This document shows, piece after piece, positions 16,225 through 25,464 of a DNA stretch of 26,794 nucleotides. The first letter of the stretch is position 1. Each line of letters starts with the position of its first letter. The stretch is from Clostridiales bacterium. Lineage in GTDB: Bacteria > Bacillota > Clostridia > Tissierellales > Dethiosulfatibacteraceae. The notes beneath the pieces were generated by a model. It made no database searches. It worked only from the letters and a program-made list of their open reading frames with translations, and was not told where the DNA came from. Position numbers and translations under genes: made by a program. The stretch lies in NCBI GenBank assembly GCA_003539375.1, contig DPPH01000218.1, positions 1 through 26,794 of the forward strand. The letters are read 5' to 3'.

Positions 16225-17250
16225 ATGAAAAAAAATAAACTGTTTTTTATTCTACTTACAGTTATTATGATAGGAATATTTTCTGTATCCTTGTCTTTAG
16301 GAGCTGCAAAAGTAGGTATTAAAGATATAGTAAATATAATATACGGTAAAATATCAGGGAACGAAAACATATTCTCTTATTTAGAAGATAGTACGGTTTA
16401 TATAATCTGGAATATAAGATTTCCTAGAATTATAGTAAGTCTTTTTATTGGGGGAATGCTTTCCATTGCCGGGGTAACATATCAAGGAATTTTGAAAAAT
16501 CCAATGGCAGATCCTTTTGTTTTAGGTATATCATCTGGAGCAGCATTGGGAGCTACAATAGGTATTATTTCCAAAATATCTTTTAATATACTTGGCTTAA
16601 ATTTCATATCTATTATGGCATTTGCCGGCGCATTACTTGTGATTTTTATAGTTTACAATATAGCAAGAATAAAAAATGAAATACCTGTAACAACATTGCT
16701 ATTAAGTGGAATAGCCATGAGTCAGTTTTTAACAGCTATTTTATCTACAATAATGATGCTTAATGATAGAGATTTAAATAAGATATTTTTTTGGACTATG
16801 GGAAGTTTGTCCGGTAAAGGTTGGGAAAGTATTTTAAACATCTTACCCTACGCTGGTCTAGGCATGATAATTTTAATGTATTACGCAAAAGATATGGATA
16901 TACTTCTTTTAGGAGATGAATCAGCAAAAAATCTTGGTGTAGAAGCTGATAGAGTAAAAAAAATCATACTTGTAACGGCATCAGTAATTACAGCAGCTTC
17001 AGTGTCCGTATCCGGGATTATAGGATTTGTAGGATTAATAGTTCCCCATATAGTAAGGATGTTTATAGGACCTAAACATATAAAGCTTTTACCCTTATCC
17101 TTTGTAACTGGAGGAGGATTAATGGTTATATGTGATACAATTGCAAGAAGTATAATAGCTCAAGAAATTCCTGTAGGAATAATTACTGCTATTTTAGGTG
17201 GACCTTTCTTTATATATATTTTAAAAAAGAAAAAAGCTGAGGTTTTTTAA
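16225..17250 (+). CDS. btuC: Cobalamin ABC transporter permease (FecCD family)
   Basis: 341 aa, about ten hydrophobic segments. Family motifs include IRFPRIIVSLFIGGMLSIAG (about 71-90), GILKNPMADPFVLGISSGAALG and, near the C terminus, GFVGLIVPHIVRMFIGP, the cytoplasmic region that contacts the ATPase. Translocates corrinoid from BtuF through the membrane. ATG start with TAGGTGA upstream. Its stop codon overlaps the btuD start by one base, so the two are translationally coupled. Confidence 0.94.
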   Translation: MKKNKLFFILLTVIMIGIFSVSLSLGAAKVGIKDIVNIIYGKISGNENIFSYLEDSTVYIIWNIRFPRIIVSLFIGGMLSIAGVTYQGILKNPMADPFVLGISSGAALGATIGIISKISFNILGLNFISIMAFAGALLVIFIVYNIARIKNEIPVTTLLLSGIAMSQFLTAILSTIMMLNDRDLNKIFFWTMGSLSGKGWESILNILPYAGLGMIILMYYAKDMDILLLGDESAKNLGVEADRVKKIILVTASVITAASVSVSGIIGFVGLIVPHIVRMFIGPKHIKLLPLSFVTGGGLMVICDTIARSIIAQEIPVGIITAILGGPFFIYILKKKKAEVF

Positions 17251-18494
17251 TGGAAAAGATTATAAAAGTAAAAAACTTAAATTATATTACAAATGGCACT
17301 CAGATATTAAAAGATATAAATTTTGACATAAATAAGGGAGAGTTTATTAGCATAATTGGACCAAATGGTGCCGGTAAAACTACATTAATGAAATGTCTTT
17401 CTGATAACCTGGATTATACAGGAAATATTGACCTAAAAGGGAAACCAATAAAGGAATACTCGAAAAAGGAGAAGGCAAAAATAATTTCAGTAGTTCCTCA
17501 AGAATATGTACTTCCTTTTAATTTTAAAGTAATAGATGTAGTTAAAATGGGAAGAAATCCCTATAGAGAAAAAAATAGCATTAAAAATAAGGAACAAAAT
17601 AAAAGTTTAATATATAATGCAATGATACAAACCAACACATATGAACTTAGAAACAGATTCTATAACAGTTTAAGTGGAGGAGAAAAACAGAGAGTTATTA
17701 CAGCAAGAGCTCTTGCACAAAACACAGATGTTGTATTTCTTGATGAAGTTACTTCAAGCTTAGATATGCATCATGAGTTAGAGATAGTAGAATTAATTCA
17801 CAACCTAAATAGAGAAGAAGGAGTTACAGTAGTATCAATAATGCATGATTTAAATATTGCTTCTAGGTTTAGTGATAGGATTATTTTTATTAACGAAGGT
17901 AAAATTGTAGAATACGATGTTCCGGAAAAAGTTATTAATGTAGAAAACTTATCTAAAGCTTATCACATGGAGATGTTAATAAGAGATAATAAATTGCTCA
18001 ATTACAAAGAAATAGTACCATTGAGAATAAATAAAAATATTGAAAAGAAGAATAAAAAAATACATATAATATGTGGTGGAGGAACGGGAGAATATATTAT
18101 AGAAAAACTTTTTTCCCATAAATATGAAATAAGTGTTGGAATTATACATGATGGAGATAGCGATGTAAGAGTATGTGATTCTCTGGATATAAAATGCATA
18201 AAAGAAAAACCTTTTTCAGAATTTAGTTTAAAAGCCGTTAATGATTACTTAGAAGAAATTAAAGGATCGGAGATTGTAATAATTACCGATGTACCCTTTG
18301 GTAAGCATAATATTAAAAACTTAAAATTGCTAAAAGAATTTAAAAATAAAAACATAATAATCCTTCATAATGATAATCGTGATTTCATTAATGGTGAAAG
18401 TGATAAAATGATAGAAGATTTAAAGAAAAGAGAAAAAGTTCATTATGCTTATAACTTGAAAGAATTATTTGATTATATTGACAAAATTGAATAA
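17250..18494 (+). CDS. btuD: Cobalamin ABC transporter ATPase with extra C-terminal domain
   Basis: 414 aa. Residues 1-255 are a complete ABC ATPase: Walker A GPNGAGKTT (37-45), signature LSGGE (141-145), Walker B VVFLDE (161-166) and H-loop His199. This powers BtuC. Residues about 270-414 are an additional domain beginning IHIICGGGTGEYIIEKL, with a Gly-rich turn after a beta strand (276-280), then VGIIHDGDSDVRVCDSLDI, KEKPFSEFS and ITDVPFGKHNIKNL. This looks like a Rossmann-type alpha/beta fold. I recall similar extensions in BtuD proteins of other anaerobes but know no function; it does not look like CbiZ. A plain BtuD is about 250-270 aa. A hairpin ends the operon. Confidence 0.92.
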   Translation: MEKIIKVKNLNYITNGTQILKDINFDINKGEFISIIGPNGAGKTTLMKCLSDNLDYTGNIDLKGKPIKEYSKKEKAKIISVVPQEYVLPFNFKVIDVVKMGRNPYREKNSIKNKEQNKSLIYNAMIQTNTYELRNRFYNSLSGGEKQRVITARALAQNTDVVFLDEVTSSLDMHHELEIVELIHNLNREEGVTVVSIMHDLNIASRFSDRIIFINEGKIVEYDVPEKVINVENLSKAYHMEMLIRDNKLLNYKEIVPLRINKNIEKKNKKIHIICGGGTGEYIIEKLFSHKYEISVGIIHDGDSDVRVCDSLDIKCIKEKPFSEFSLKAVNDYLEEIKGSEIVIITDVPFGKHNIKNLKLLKEFKNKNIIILHNDNRDFINGESDKMIEDLKKREKVHYAYNLKELFDYIDKIE

Positions 18495-18511
18495 AATAGA
18501 TACATAATTAC

Positions 18512-18533
18512 AACCCCTTATAATTAAGGGGTT
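18512..18533 (+). terminator. Hairpin at the end of the btu operon
   Basis: AACCCCTTA (18512-18520) pairs with TAAGGGGTT (18525-18533). The following T-run is short and interrupted, so termination may be partial. Confidence 0.6.
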
Positions 18534-18551
18534 ATTCTATAGGAGACTTAA

Positions 18552-19208
18552 ATGAAAAGAATTTTAAAAGTAGTACTGGTAATTTCCCTTTTTTCTTTTA
18601 TACTATTATCTGTTTTCCAATATTCGGCATTAAATATAGATTATTTTGAAAATAAATTTGAAGAGAACAATACAGATAGGGTTACTGGTATTAGTGAAGA
18701 AAAATTATTAGATATTTCTAAAGAAATAATAAGATATTTAGAAGGAGACAGAAAAGATTTATTGATTGAAATAGGAGATGAAAAAGGTTATGTATTTGGA
18801 GACCGGGAAGTAAAACACATGGAAGATGTTGAAAAACTATTTCGAATTGGATTTTTCATAAAGAATGTTTTTTTAACAGTTTCGATTTTATCTTTTTTTA
18901 TTCTAAAATTTTACTATAAAGAAAAATTAAAAACATCTTTAATTGCAGGTGGAATTATTTTTAGTTTAATATTAGCGGCTATAGGTGTTATAATAGTATT
19001 TAATTTTAATAAAGCCTTTATAATATTTCATGAAATATTGTTTGATAATGATTTATGGATATTAAATCCTAAAGAAGACGTACTTATACAAATGCTACCG
19101 TCAAACTTTTTTTCTGATTTAGGTTTTCTAATAGTTAAAAGGTATATAATTATATTAATTATTATAATAGTATCATTGTTGATGGTACCAAAAATAAAAA
19201 CGAGGTGA
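18552..19208 (+). CDS. TIGR01906 (DUF1461) integral membrane protein
   Basis: 218 aa with four hydrophobic segments (about 5-25, 98-116, 127-150, 192-212). Motifs of the family are present: the extracellular EVKHMEDV after the first membrane segment, and the later FHEILFDNDLWILNP with MLPSNFF. The function of the family is unknown. ATG start with AGGAG upstream. It ends five bases before aroC, and its last codons provide the aroC ribosome binding site (GAGGTGA), so the genes are probably cotranscribed, without an obvious functional link. Confidence 0.85.
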   Translation: MKRILKVVLVISLFSFILLSVFQYSALNIDYFENKFEENNTDRVTGISEEKLLDISKEIIRYLEGDRKDLLIEIGDEKGYVFGDREVKHMEDVEKLFRIGFFIKNVFLTVSILSFFILKFYYKEKLKTSLIAGGIIFSLILAAIGVIIVFNFNKAFIIFHEILFDNDLWILNPKEDVLIQMLPSNFFSDLGFLIVKRYIIILIIIIVSLLMVPKIKTR

Positions 19209-19212
19209 ATTT

Positions 19213-20364
19213 ATGAAATTTCTTAATGCAGGAGAATCTCATGGAAAATGTTTAACAGCTATTATAGAAGGATTTCCATCAAATGTGGAAATAGATGTAC
19301 AAAAAATAAATAAAGAATTATCGAGACGACAAGTAGGTTATGGCCGAGGAAAAAGAATGGAAATAGAAAAAGATAAAATAGAAGTTACTTCCGGTATTAG
19401 ATTTGGCAAAACCTTGGGAAGTCCAATAGCTTTTACAATTAAAAATAAAGATTGGGAAAACTGGAAAATTCCTATGTCAAGCGAAAATATTTACCATGAT
19501 GAAAGCATAAATATAACACAACCGAGACCTGGACATGCAGATTTATCAGGAATAATAAAGTACCGACAAAATGACATCAGAAATATATTAGAAAGAGCGA
19601 GTGCTAGAGAAACGGCTTCTCGAACCGCTGTTGGAGCCTTCTGTAAACAGTTTCTAGGAAACTTTAAGATAGAAATTCACAGTAGGGTTGTAAATATAGG
19701 GGGTATAAAAGATGTAGATATTGCAGAAAAAGGTACTAATTTTTGGGATAAAATTGAAGAATCTGATTTAAGAGTTTATGATAAAGACAAAGAAGAAGAA
19801 ATAAAAAAAATAATAGATGAGGCCAAAAAAGACGGTGATACTCTAGGAGGAGTAGTTGAAATTTCTATTTCTAATCTTCCTGTTGGTTTAGGAAGTCATA
19901 CTTTTTACGATAGAAAACTAGATGGATTATTAGCACAACAATTCATGGCTATGCAGGCTGTAAAAGGTGTTGAAATCGGTGATGGGTTTAAGTCTGCTGA
20001 TACAAAAGGATCAAAAGTTCATGATGAGATATATTACGATAATAAGTATTATAGGAGAACTAACCATGCTGGAGGAATCGAAGGTGGTATGACTAATGGT
20101 GAAGAAATCATTATAAAAGCAGCTATAAAACCTATCCCTACTTTAATGAAACCTTTAAATACAGTAGATATAGAAACAAAAGAAAAAAAAGAAGCAAGCA
20201 AGGAAAGATCCGATGTATGTGCAGTACCAGCAGCAGGTGTAGTATTAGAAAATATTGCAGCTTGGGTAGTAGCCGATGAATTTATTAGAAAGTTTAGTGG
20301 AGATTCTATAGAAGAAATCAATGAGAATTTCAGTAATTACCTTTCTTATGTAGAAAAACTTTAG
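19213..20364 (+). CDS. aroC: Chorismate synthase
   Basis: 383 aa. Opens with the family signature FLNAGESHGKCLTAIIEGFP and contains RRQVGYGRGKRM, RPGHADLSGIIKY, RNILERASARETASRTAVGA and, later, HAGGIEGGMTNG. Converts EPSP to chorismate by an anti-1,4-elimination using reduced FMN, the last step of the common aromatic pathway. ATG start with GAGGTGA. aroA follows 11 bases later, so two consecutive pathway steps are adjacent, though in reverse order of reaction. Confidence 0.96.
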   Translation: MKFLNAGESHGKCLTAIIEGFPSNVEIDVQKINKELSRRQVGYGRGKRMEIEKDKIEVTSGIRFGKTLGSPIAFTIKNKDWENWKIPMSSENIYHDESINITQPRPGHADLSGIIKYRQNDIRNILERASARETASRTAVGAFCKQFLGNFKIEIHSRVVNIGGIKDVDIAEKGTNFWDKIEESDLRVYDKDKEEEIKKIIDEAKKDGDTLGGVVEISISNLPVGLGSHTFYDRKLDGLLAQQFMAMQAVKGVEIGDGFKSADTKGSKVHDEIYYDNKYYRRTNHAGGIEGGMTNGEEIIIKAAIKPIPTLMKPLNTVDIETKEKKEASKERSDVCAVPAAGVVLENIAAWVVADEFIRKFSGDSIEEINENFSNYLSYVEKL

Positions 20365-20375
20365 AGGAGCTCATT

Positions 20376-21662
20376 ATGAATATTAATAATATTAATACAC
20401 CACTAGTTGGAAAGATAAGAGTCCCTGGAGATAAATCTATATCTCATAGAAGTGTAATGCTGGGAGCAATATCTGAAGGTGAAACAATAATTGAAAATTT
20501 TTTGATGGGAGAAGATTGTCTCGATACAATCAAATGCTTCAGAAATCTAGGAGTTAATATATCTATTGATAAAGAAGTAGTTACAGTACAAGGAGTAGGG
20601 CTTAAAGGTTTTAAAAACCCCAACAAAACCCTTTATGCTGGCAACTCCGGAACAACCATTAGATTGATGACGGGAATATTAGCAGGACAGAATTTTAAAA
20701 CTATAATATCAGGAGATGAGTCTCTCTCAAAACGACCTATGGATAGAATTACAAATCCTTTATCTATTATGGGAGCAGATATTAACTGTAAGGATGACTT
20801 ATACCCACCGATTGAAATTAAACCTGTAAGCAGACTAAAAGGAATCAAATATTTACAGCCGAAAGCAAGCGCTCAGGTAAAATCAGCAATTTTATTTGCT
20901 GGCCTTTACACTGATGAAGATATTCATATTATTCAACCGGAAATTTCTAGAGATCACACAGAGCGTATGATGAAATACTTTGGAGCGAATATTAATATAA
21001 CAGGAAAAGAAGTACTGATGAAAGGTAAAAGAAATTCTTTAAAAGGAAAGAAAATATTTGTGCCTGGAGATATTTCTTCAGCAGCTTTTTATATAGTTGC
21101 AGCAAGTATAATCAAGGATTCTCATATAGTTATCAAGGATGTTGGAATAAATCCTACTAGAACGGGTATAATTGATATAATGAATATGATGGGTGGTAAT
21201 ATTAATATTCTTAATAAAAGAGTTATGAATGAAGAAGAAGTTGGTGACATAGAAGTTAAATATAGTCAGTTAAAAGGGATAACCATAGATGGTGAAATAA
21301 TTCCAAGAATTATTGATGAAATACCAATTATAGCTTTAGCTTCATCTTATGCAAAAGGAGAAACTGTAATAAGAGGCGCAGAGGAATTAAAAGTCAAAGA
21401 GTCTAACAGAATAGATGCTGTTAGTGTAGAATTAAATAAATTAGGAGCATCAATAAAGGCAACCGATGATGGGATGATTATAAAAGGAGAAAGGACTTTA
21501 ATAGGTAATGAGGTCGATAGCAGAGGTGACCATAGGATTGCAATGATGCTAGCAGTTGCTGGATTAAAAGCAAAAGGAACAACAAATATAAAAAGATTTG
21601 ATTCAGTAAATGTTTCAAATCCTAATTTTATACAATTATTTAACAGTTTAAAAGATATATAA
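20376..21662 (+). CDS. aroA: EPSP synthase (3-phosphoshikimate 1-carboxyvinyltransferase)
   Basis: 428 aa. Motifs in order: VPGDKSISHRSVMLGAIS (about 17-34), AGNSGTTIRLMTG with the phosphoenolpyruvate-site sequence, SKRPMDRI, KASAQVKSAILFAGL, ISRDHTERMM and ESNRIDAV. The NSGTT sequence and the Firmicutes-like PKASAQVKSA suggest the class II type (glyphosate-tolerant enzymes), where the critical position after AGNSGTT is Ala or similar; class assignment is tentative. Transfers enolpyruvyl from PEP to shikimate-3-phosphate. GAGGAG precedes the ATG. No terminator is evident downstream. Confidence 0.95.
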   Translation: MNINNINTPLVGKIRVPGDKSISHRSVMLGAISEGETIIENFLMGEDCLDTIKCFRNLGVNISIDKEVVTVQGVGLKGFKNPNKTLYAGNSGTTIRLMTGILAGQNFKTIISGDESLSKRPMDRITNPLSIMGADINCKDDLYPPIEIKPVSRLKGIKYLQPKASAQVKSAILFAGLYTDEDIHIIQPEISRDHTERMMKYFGANINITGKEVLMKGKRNSLKGKKIFVPGDISSAAFYIVAASIIKDSHIVIKDVGINPTRTGIIDIMNMMGGNINILNKRVMNEEEVGDIEVKYSQLKGITIDGEIIPRIIDEIPIIALASSYAKGETVIRGAEELKVKESNRIDAVSVELNKLGASIKATDDGMIIKGERTLIGNEVDSRGDHRIAMMLAVAGLKAKGTTNIKRFDSVNVSNPNFIQLFNSLKDI

Positions 21663-21663
21663 G

Positions 21664-21692
21664 TTGAAAAAACTTGTTATTTTATATATAAT
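21664..21692 (+). promoter_or_regulatory. Predicted sigma-A promoter for pduL-deoC
   Basis: TTGAAA (21664-21669), a 17-base spacer and a perfect TATAAT (21687-21692), 30 bases before the pduL start and right after the aroA stop. Confidence 0.7.
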
Positions 21693-21722
21693 TTTATTGT
21701 TAAAAAAGACAGGAGGATTAAT

Positions 21723-22295
21723 ATGAGAAATAAATTACCAATAGCATTATCAAATAGACACGTACATTTAAGTCAGGAAGATGTTGAAAAATTATTCGGT
21801 GAAGGATACGAACTAACACCAATTAAAGACCTATCACAACCGGGACAATTTGCCTGTGAAGAAAAGGTTGACTTAATCGGTCCAAAAAGAAGTATACAAG
21901 GGGTAAGAGTATTAGGCCCTGCAAGAAGTCAATCTCAAGTAGAAGTATCACTAAGCGATGGTTTCACCTTAGGTGAAAAAGTACCTGTAAAAGGTTCTGG
22001 TAGTTTAGAAGGAACTCCAGGAGTTACCCTAAAAGGACCTAAAGGTCAAGTAGAATTAAAAGAAGGGCTAATAGCAGCTTCGAGACATATTCATATGAGC
22101 CCAGAAGATGCTGAAGATTTTGGAGTTGAAGACAAACAAATAGTTAAGATTAAAACAGAAGGACCAAGGAGCTTAATATTTGAGAACGTACTTGTAAGAG
22201 TGAGAGATGATTTTGCCCTTGAAATGCATGTTGATATAGAAGAAGGAAATGCTGCAGGGGTTAAAAATTGCGACCAAGTAGAAATGATTAGGTAG
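21723..22295 (+). CDS. pduL: Phosphate propanoyltransferase/acetyltransferase PduL
   Basis: 190 aa. Two PduL half-domains with zinc-binding histidines: SNRHVHLS (His13, His15) and ASRHIHMS (His122, His124), plus GPARSQSQVEVSLSDG and MHVDIEEGNAAG. PduL exchanges CoA and phosphate between acyl-CoA and acyl-phosphate and can replace Pta. No N-terminal encapsulation peptide of the microcompartment type is present and no shell genes are nearby, so a cytosolic acetyl-CoA to acetyl-phosphate role is likely. AGGAGG precedes the ATG. deoC follows 7 bases later and makes acetaldehyde, a two-carbon unit that could feed this enzyme via an aldehyde dehydrogenase. Confidence 0.94.
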   Translation: MRNKLPIALSNRHVHLSQEDVEKLFGEGYELTPIKDLSQPGQFACEEKVDLIGPKRSIQGVRVLGPARSQSQVEVSLSDGFTLGEKVPVKGSGSLEGTPGVTLKGPKGQVELKEGLIAASRHIHMSPEDAEDFGVEDKQIVKIKTEGPRSLIFENVLVRVRDDFALEMHVDIEEGNAAGVKNCDQVEMIR

Positions 22296-22302
22296 TGATG
22301 AT

Positions 22303-22947
22303 ATGAGTGATTTAGGAAAGTATATTGATCACACAATATTGAAGCCGGAAGCAAAAAAGAGTGATGTTAGAAAGATTTGTGAAGAAGCATTAGAATACAA
22401 GTTTAAAGCAGTATGTGTTAATCCATTATATGTTAAGTTTGCATCTGAAATACTAAAAAACAGTGAGGTTCTTGTAGCTACTGTAGTAGGATTTCCATTA
22501 GGGAATAATGTTACTAAAGTAAAAGAGTTAGAAACCCAACTGGCAATTGAAGATGGAGCTGATGAGATTGATATGGTTGTAAACATACCTGCCTTAAAAG
22601 ATAAAGACTATGACTTAGTTAAAAAGGATATAGAAGCAGTAGTAAAAGCTTCTAAAGATAAAATTGTAAAGGTTATAATTGAAACATGCTTATTAACTAA
22701 AGACGAAATAGCAAGAGTTTCGGAATTAATAGTAGAAGCTGGTGCTGATTTTGTAAAAACATCAACAGGATTCAATACTGGTGGTGCAGAATTAGAAGAT
22801 ATTAGACTTATAAAATCAATAGTAAAAGATAAGGCTAAAATTAAGGCTTCTGGAGGTATAAGGACTAAAGAAAAAGCACTAAAAATGATAGAAGCTGGAG
22901 CAGATAGGATAGGAGCCAGTTCATCAATAAAAATAGTAGAAGGATAA
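22303..22947 (+). CDS. deoC: Deoxyribose-phosphate aldolase
   Basis: 214 aa, normal length. Begins KYIDHTILKPEA; contains VGFPLGN, DGADEIDMVVNI (Asp90), the Schiff-base lysine Lys152 in FVKTSTGFNTGGA, and Lys181 in KASGGIRT. Cleaves 2-deoxyribose-5-phosphate into glyceraldehyde-3-phosphate and acetaldehyde in deoxynucleoside salvage. The ribosome binding site overlaps the pduL stop. A strong terminator follows. Confidence 0.97.
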   Translation: MSDLGKYIDHTILKPEAKKSDVRKICEEALEYKFKAVCVNPLYVKFASEILKNSEVLVATVVGFPLGNNVTKVKELETQLAIEDGADEIDMVVNIPALKDKDYDLVKKDIEAVVKASKDKIVKVIIETCLLTKDEIARVSELIVEAGADFVKTSTGFNTGGAELEDIRLIKSIVKDKAKIKASGGIRTKEKALKMIEAGADRIGASSSIKIVEG

Positions 22948-22948
22948 T

Positions 22949-22976
22949 AAAAAGCAAGGTTAAATCCTTGCTTTTT
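22949..22976 (+). terminator. Terminator after deoC
   Basis: AAAAAGCAAGG (22949-22959, one A-T offset at the left edge) pairs with CCTTGCTTTTT (22966-22976) around a 6-base loop. Confidence 0.85.
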
Positions 22977-23026
22977 ATTTGGTAAAATAAATTTTCTTCA
23001 AGCTTCTGTTTTTTATGAATAAACAC

Positions 23027-23055
23027 TTGTAAAACCATATAAGACATTATATGAT
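23027..23055 (+). promoter_or_regulatory. Predicted sigma-A promoter for thrC-thrB
   Basis: TTGTAA (23027-23032), a 17-base spacer and TATGAT (23050-23055), 29 bases before thrC. No leader peptide, T-box or riboswitch fits in the short leader. Confidence 0.55.
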
Positions 23056-23084
23056 ATTAAACATAAATACAATGGAGGTATGTC

Positions 23085-24587
23085 ATGAATGTGAAATATG
23101 AAAGTACTAGGGACAATAATTTAAAAATTAATTCATCTCAAGCTGTTTTAAAGGGTCTATCAGATGATGGAGGATTATTTTTTCCTAAAGATTTTAAAAA
23201 TATAAAGATAAATATAAAACATATAGAGGATTTAAATTATAAAGAATTAGCAGTTGAAATATTTACTAAATTTTTCTCGGATTATACAAAGGAAGAAATT
23301 TTATATTCAGTAGAAAATGCTTACGGCAATAAATTTGACACAGAAGAAATAGTACCCCTTAAAAATGGAGGAAATTATAATTTCCTTGAATTATTTCACG
23401 GTAGAACTTTAGCATTCAAAGATGTAGCTTTATCTATACTACCTTATTTTATGAAGGCGGCAAAGGATAAAAATAAAATTAAAAATGAAATATTAATACT
23501 TACAGCAACCTCAGGGGATACAGGAAAAGCTGCTTTAGAAGGCTTTAAAGATATCGAAGGCATTAGCATATCAGTTTTTTACCCTGAAGGAGGAGTTAGC
23601 AAGGTTCAAGAACTTCAAATGAAAACACAAGAAGGTAATAATACCCACGTATTAGCTGTAGAAGGTAATTTTGATGATGCTCAAACTGCTGTAAAAAACA
23701 TTTTCAACAATAAAAATGTAAAAGATAAGTTGCTCGATGATAATACTATTTTATCATCAGCTAACTCTATTAATGTAGGGAGATTAATTCCTCAAATAGT
23801 TTACTACTTTTATTCTTATAATTCTTTACTTAAAAATAAAAAGATAAAATCTGGAGAAAAGATAAATTTTGTTGTACCGACTGGTAATTTTGGCAACATT
23901 TTAGCTGGCTATATGGCAAAAGAAATGGGTTTACCTGTTAATAAATTAATATGTGCATCTAACGAAAACAATGTTTTGACAGACTTTATAAATACTGGTA
24001 CTTATGATATTAACCGAGAATTTATAAAAACTATTTCTCCCTCAATGGATATATTAATATCGAGTAATTTAGAAAGATTAATATATATGCTTAGTGGAGG
24101 AGATGATAATTATATTAAAAAAATTATTGCAGAACTTGATGAAAAAGGAAAATATAAAATAGATAGTAAAATTTTAGATAAAATACAAGATTCCTTTTGG
24201 AGTAGCTTTTCAACCCAGGATGAAATTTTAAATAAAATCAAGAAGGTATATAGGGAATATAATTATATTATTGATCCTCACACAGCTGTTGCAGTTGATG
24301 TTTACGATAAATATAAACATGAAACAGGAGACAAGTCAGTAAGTATTATTTTATCTACAGCAAGTCCTTTTAAATTCATCGAAAGTATATACGATGCTTT
24401 GGATATTGAAAAAACAAAAGAAGGTAAAGAATTGATAATGGAATTTAGTGAAGAGTTTAATATTCCTATACCTAAATCTTTAGAGGAAATTCTTAATAAA
24501 CCTTTTATCCACAATAAAACTATAAAAATAAATGATGTTAAAAATGAAATACTAAAAATTGCACATAAAGAGGAAAAAAATGTATGA
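23085..24587 (+). CDS. thrC: Threonine synthase
   Basis: 500 aa, the longer type. The N-terminal YESTRDNN and DGGLFFP are typical, followed by ELFHGRTLAFKD with the PLP lysine Lys112, TATSGDTGKAALEGF, FVVPTGNFGNILAGY (phosphate cup) and ILSTASPFKF. Converts O-phosphohomoserine to threonine. GGAGGT precedes the ATG. The last codons overlap thrB by 8 bases. No homoserine dehydrogenase gene is seen beside it. Confidence 0.95.
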   Translation: MNVKYESTRDNNLKINSSQAVLKGLSDDGGLFFPKDFKNIKINIKHIEDLNYKELAVEIFTKFFSDYTKEEILYSVENAYGNKFDTEEIVPLKNGGNYNFLELFHGRTLAFKDVALSILPYFMKAAKDKNKIKNEILILTATSGDTGKAALEGFKDIEGISISVFYPEGGVSKVQELQMKTQEGNNTHVLAVEGNFDDAQTAVKNIFNNKNVKDKLLDDNTILSSANSINVGRLIPQIVYYFYSYNSLLKNKKIKSGEKINFVVPTGNFGNILAGYMAKEMGLPVNKLICASNENNVLTDFINTGTYDINREFIKTISPSMDILISSNLERLIYMLSGGDDNYIKKIIAELDEKGKYKIDSKILDKIQDSFWSSFSTQDEILNKIKKVYREYNYIIDPHTAVAVDVYDKYKHETGDKSVSIILSTASPFKFIESIYDALDIEKTKEGKELIMEFSEEFNIPIPKSLEEILNKPFIHNKTIKINDVKNEILKIAHKEEKNV

Positions 24588-25464
24588 AATAAAAGTGCCG
24601 GCTACTTCAGCTAATATAGGACCTGGATTCGATTCTTTGGGAGTTGCTTTAAAATTATATAACCAAATAATTTTTAAAGAAGGAGAAAAGGAAGTTGAAA
24701 TTCAGGGCGTCGAAGAAAAATATGCTAATAAAAATAATTTAATATATCAATCTTTTAGAAAGACTGAAAAATATTTTAATTTAGATAGTAAAAAGATCAT
24801 GATAAATATAAAAACAAATATACCAGTTTCGCGAGGATTAGGAAGCAGTGCAGCATGTGTTGTTGCAGGAGTAGCAGGAGCTTTTAAAATTCATAACTTG
24901 GAAATTGATGACGAGGAAATATTAAAAATATCAACCCAAATAGAAGGACATCCTGATAATGTTGCACCTTGTATTTATGGTGGATTAACGGCTTCTTTTT
25001 CAACAGATAAAAAAATATTTACTGAGAAATATAATGTTTCAAAAAAAATCTATTTCTATGCTCTTATACCCAATTTTGAATTATCAACATTAGACTCCAG
25101 AAGAATTTTACCGAAAAGTGTGGAATATAAAGATGCTGTATTTAACCTGTCAAGGATCCCTTTTTTGATAAAGGGATTAACTAGTGGTAATATAGATATA
25201 ATAAAAGAAGCTATAATTGATAGACTTCATCAACCCTATAGAGAAAAATTAATAGAAGAGTATAGAAACCTAAAGAAAATATTTTCCGATTTAGATATTT
25301 CATATTATCTCAGTGGTGCCGGACCTACGATAATGTGTATTTCTGATAAAAATAATTTGATAGACCCTTTAAAAACTAAAACTCGAGATCTGAAAACCAA
25401 GTGGATAGTAAAGCAAATAAAAGTAGATAATAAAGGATATAATATTAGGAGGTTAAAAATTTGA
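24580..25464 (+). CDS. thrB: Homoserine kinase
   Basis: 294 aa from ATG 24580, with AAAGAGG six bases upstream; a longer TTG frame at 24559 begins before that site. Starts YEIKVPATSANIGPGFDSLG and carries the GHMP-kinase ATP loop PVSRGLGSSAA (82-92), QIEGHPDNVAPCIYGG and the C-terminal YLSGAGPTI. Phosphorylates homoserine to supply ThrC, whose gene overlaps this one by 8 bases. Confidence 0.95.
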   Translation: MYEIKVPATSANIGPGFDSLGVALKLYNQIIFKEGEKEVEIQGVEEKYANKNNLIYQSFRKTEKYFNLDSKKIMINIKTNIPVSRGLGSSAACVVAGVAGAFKIHNLEIDDEEILKISTQIEGHPDNVAPCIYGGLTASFSTDKKIFTEKYNVSKKIYFYALIPNFELSTLDSRRILPKSVEYKDAVFNLSRIPFLIKGLTSGNIDIIKEAIIDRLHQPYREKLIEEYRNLKKIFSDLDISYYLSGAGPTIMCISDKNNLIDPLKTKTRDLKTKWIVKQIKVDNKGYNIRRLKI

